64,000 nucleotides of DNA from JBCFAY01 sp038562375 (GTDB taxonomy: Bacteria; Bacillota; Clostridia; Christensenellales; CAG-138). The stretch lies in contig JBCFAY010000008.1 of assembly GCA_038562375.1 (NCBI GenBank), forward strand, positions 1 through 64,000, in the 5' to 3' direction. Below, piece by piece: positions 62,846-64,000 of this stretch; positions within the stretch are counted from its first letter, which is position 1, and the number at the start of each line of letters is the position of its first letter. Both the position numbers and the translations under genes were made by a program. Under the pieces are notes generated by a model, which saw only the letters and a list, made by a program, of their open reading frames with translations, was not told the DNA's origin and made no database searches.

Positions 62846-63994
62846 TTACGCGGCGGGCTTCTCCGTCGCGGCGGCCGCAGCGGCGACGCCGATGGAGTTG
62901 GCGACGAGCGCGTCATACTGTTCCTTGGTCAGCGTGGTGTGATAGAACAGCTCGAAATACTTGCCGACCTCCGCGTACAGATCATACTGCGCGGCCTCGG
63001 GATACAAAAGCTTCGCCATCCACATCATGCCGAGATAGCGCTGCACGGACGGCGGGAAGCCCATCCAGTTGTACGGGCCCATCGGCACTTCGTAATAGGC
63101 GCCGTCCTTGATCGCGTCGACCTGCTTCCACGCCTTGTCCTGACCGACGGTGGAATAGATGCTGCCGGGCGCGAAGAGGATCACGTCGGGATTCCATTTG
63201 AGGATCTGCTCCATATCGACCTCGTTGCCCGAGCCCTTGCTGGAGGGTTCATCCACGACCGCAAGGTTGTTGGAAAGAAGGTCGAGGATCTCCGCGTGAT
63301 AGGAGTCCTTGGCGATGACGTTGAGGCCTTTGTCGCCGAGGCAGTACAGGACGTTCGCCTTTTCGACGCTGCCCGCGATCTGGTTGGTGCGCGCGTATAC
63401 TTCCTCGCAGTAGGCCGCGAGCTTTTCAGCCTCCGCGGTCATGCCAAGCAGCTCCCCGAGCTTGCGGTAAGCGTCGCCCATCGCCGCGGTCGTGGCGGTG
63501 ATGTGCACGAACGGGATGCCGGTCTGCGTCTGCAGGCCGTCGAGGTCTTCGACGATCGTATCCTTTGGCTCGCCGACGTCGATGACCACCTGCGCGCCGC
63601 TCGCAAGCAGCGTTTCAAGGTTCAGCTCGCCCTTGCCGCCATAGAGCTGGCCCAGCTCCGGCAGGTTGTAGTATTCTGTCGCGAGGTACTGCTCCGCGGT
63701 CGCATCCCATTTGGACGCGATGCCCACGAGCTTATCCGGCGCAAGGGCGAAGAGCACGATCTGCGCGAGCGGGCCGGAGATGGCGATCTTGGTGATCTCG
63801 GCGGGAAGGGTGACCGTGCGGCCGACGGAATCGGTGAATTCAACGGTCTTGGGCGGCTCCGGCGTCGCGACAGGCGTGGGCACGGCGGTCGGGGCGGGCG
63901 TCTCCTCGGCGGGAGCGGCGGTCGGCGCACACCCGGAAACGGCGGAGAGCAGCATCAGCACCGCCATCAAAGCGATGAGGATTTTCTTTGTCAT
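62846..63994 (-). CDS. ABC importer substrate-binding lipoprotein (iron-siderophore/cobalamin type)
   Basis: 382 aa from ATG 63994, six bases from the window end so its upstream context is unseen. Signal peptide with lipobox (SAVSGC) and a Pro/Thr-rich linker. Type III binding fold: VEFTDSVGRTVTLPAEITKI, LNLETLLASGAQVVIDVGEP and ILKWNPDVILFAPGSIYST, like BtuF/FecB. C-terminal Ala-rich tail. The permease and ATPase genes would be expected beyond 64000 or downstream-less on this strand; ligand unknown. Confidence 0.88.
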   Translation of the reverse strand: MTKKILIALMAVLMLLSAVSGCAPTAAPAEETPAPTAVPTPVATPEPPKTVEFTDSVGRTVTLPAEITKIAISGPLAQIVLFALAPDKLVGIASKWDATAEQYLATEYYNLPELGQLYGGKGELNLETLLASGAQVVIDVGEPKDTIVEDLDGLQTQTGIPFVHITATTAAMGDAYRKLGELLGMTAEAEKLAAYCEEVYARTNQIAGSVEKANVLYCLGDKGLNVIAKDSYHAEILDLLSNNLAVVDEPSSKGSGNEVDMEQILKWNPDVILFAPGSIYSTVGQDKAWKQVDAIKDGAYYEVPMGPYNWMGFPPSVQRYLGMMWMAKLLYPEAAQYDLYAEVGKYFELFYHTTLTKEQYDALVANSIGVAAAAAATEKPAA

Positions 63995-64000
63995 AGCAAT

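Noticed and set aside
1..64000. CRISPR arrays, tRNA and rRNA genes
   Set aside because: No regularly spaced repeats or recognisable RNA gene cores were seen by eye; tRNAscan and a CRISPR finder were not available.

Overview
The window is about 62 % G+C over most of its length. It carries spoIID and spoIIQ, a floA/nfeD pair, strong AGGAGG-type ribosome binding sites with frequent GTG/TTG starts, and families typical of Clostridia (CD3072/CD3073-type desulfidase and ECF S component, DUF6809, a TnpX-like serine recombinase). The source is most likely a spore-forming, anaerobic, high-GC member of the Clostridia, probably gut-associated. Species cannot be told from the sequence. No rRNA, tRNA or CRISPR array was found.

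Layout. (1) 1-11450: one plus-strand operon encodes a two-module NRPS ending in a reductase (C-A-T-C-A-T-R), a 7TM-type sensor histidine kinase and a receiver-HD-GYP protein. (2) 11548-18400: core genes, namely a methyltransferase, a VOC protein, the nfeD-floA-tail operon, a membrane-anchored protein with a sigma-like N-terminus, and spoIID-spoIIQ. (3) 18740-29552: a lower-GC island with a compact signalling locus. It holds a HTH protein, a large membrane protein joining a solute-binding-like domain, a 7TM-like region and a degenerate kinase end, an active-looking histidine kinase and a NarL-type regulator. After a terminator follow a small membrane protein, four lipoproteins (two clearly paralogous), a membrane protein and a receiver-only paralogue that has lost key catalytic residues. 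(4) 29553-36600: a decayed integrative/mobilizable element with mobC, an oriT-like region, broken genes, a sigma-like regulator, DUF6809 and an intact large serine recombinase. (5) 36824-43734: an SDR, an amino acid kinase, a MATE pump, nfnAB, and two XRE regulators, one of them divergent from an unlisted small RHH-like gene across a doubled operator.

(6) 44066-59500: a coherent catabolic region. On the minus strand, a PucR regulator, PreA (dihydropyrimidine dehydrogenase subunit), a complete branched-chain-type ABC importer with its binding protein, a four-subunit molybdenum hydroxylase (FAD, Fe-S and a molybdopterin subunit split in two, in the gene order known from nicotinate dehydrogenase ndhFSLM) and an M20 amidohydrolase point to import and hydroxylation of an N-heterocycle (purine, pyrimidine or nicotinate-like). 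Divergent from pucR lie a TudS-like desulfidase and an ECF S component, which fits uptake and desulfuration of a thiolated base. (7) 59608-64000: ndk, an arsenic-type operon (arsR, ArsP-like permease, DUF2703 protein, thioredoxin-like protein) with two matching operators, and an iron/cobalamin-type binding protein at the edge.

The strongest candidates for something new are the NRPS controlled from its own operon by a c-di-GMP phosphodiesterase, the sensor/pseudokinase/lipoprotein/pseudo-receiver island, and the PucR-linked hydroxylase-PreA-transporter locus.
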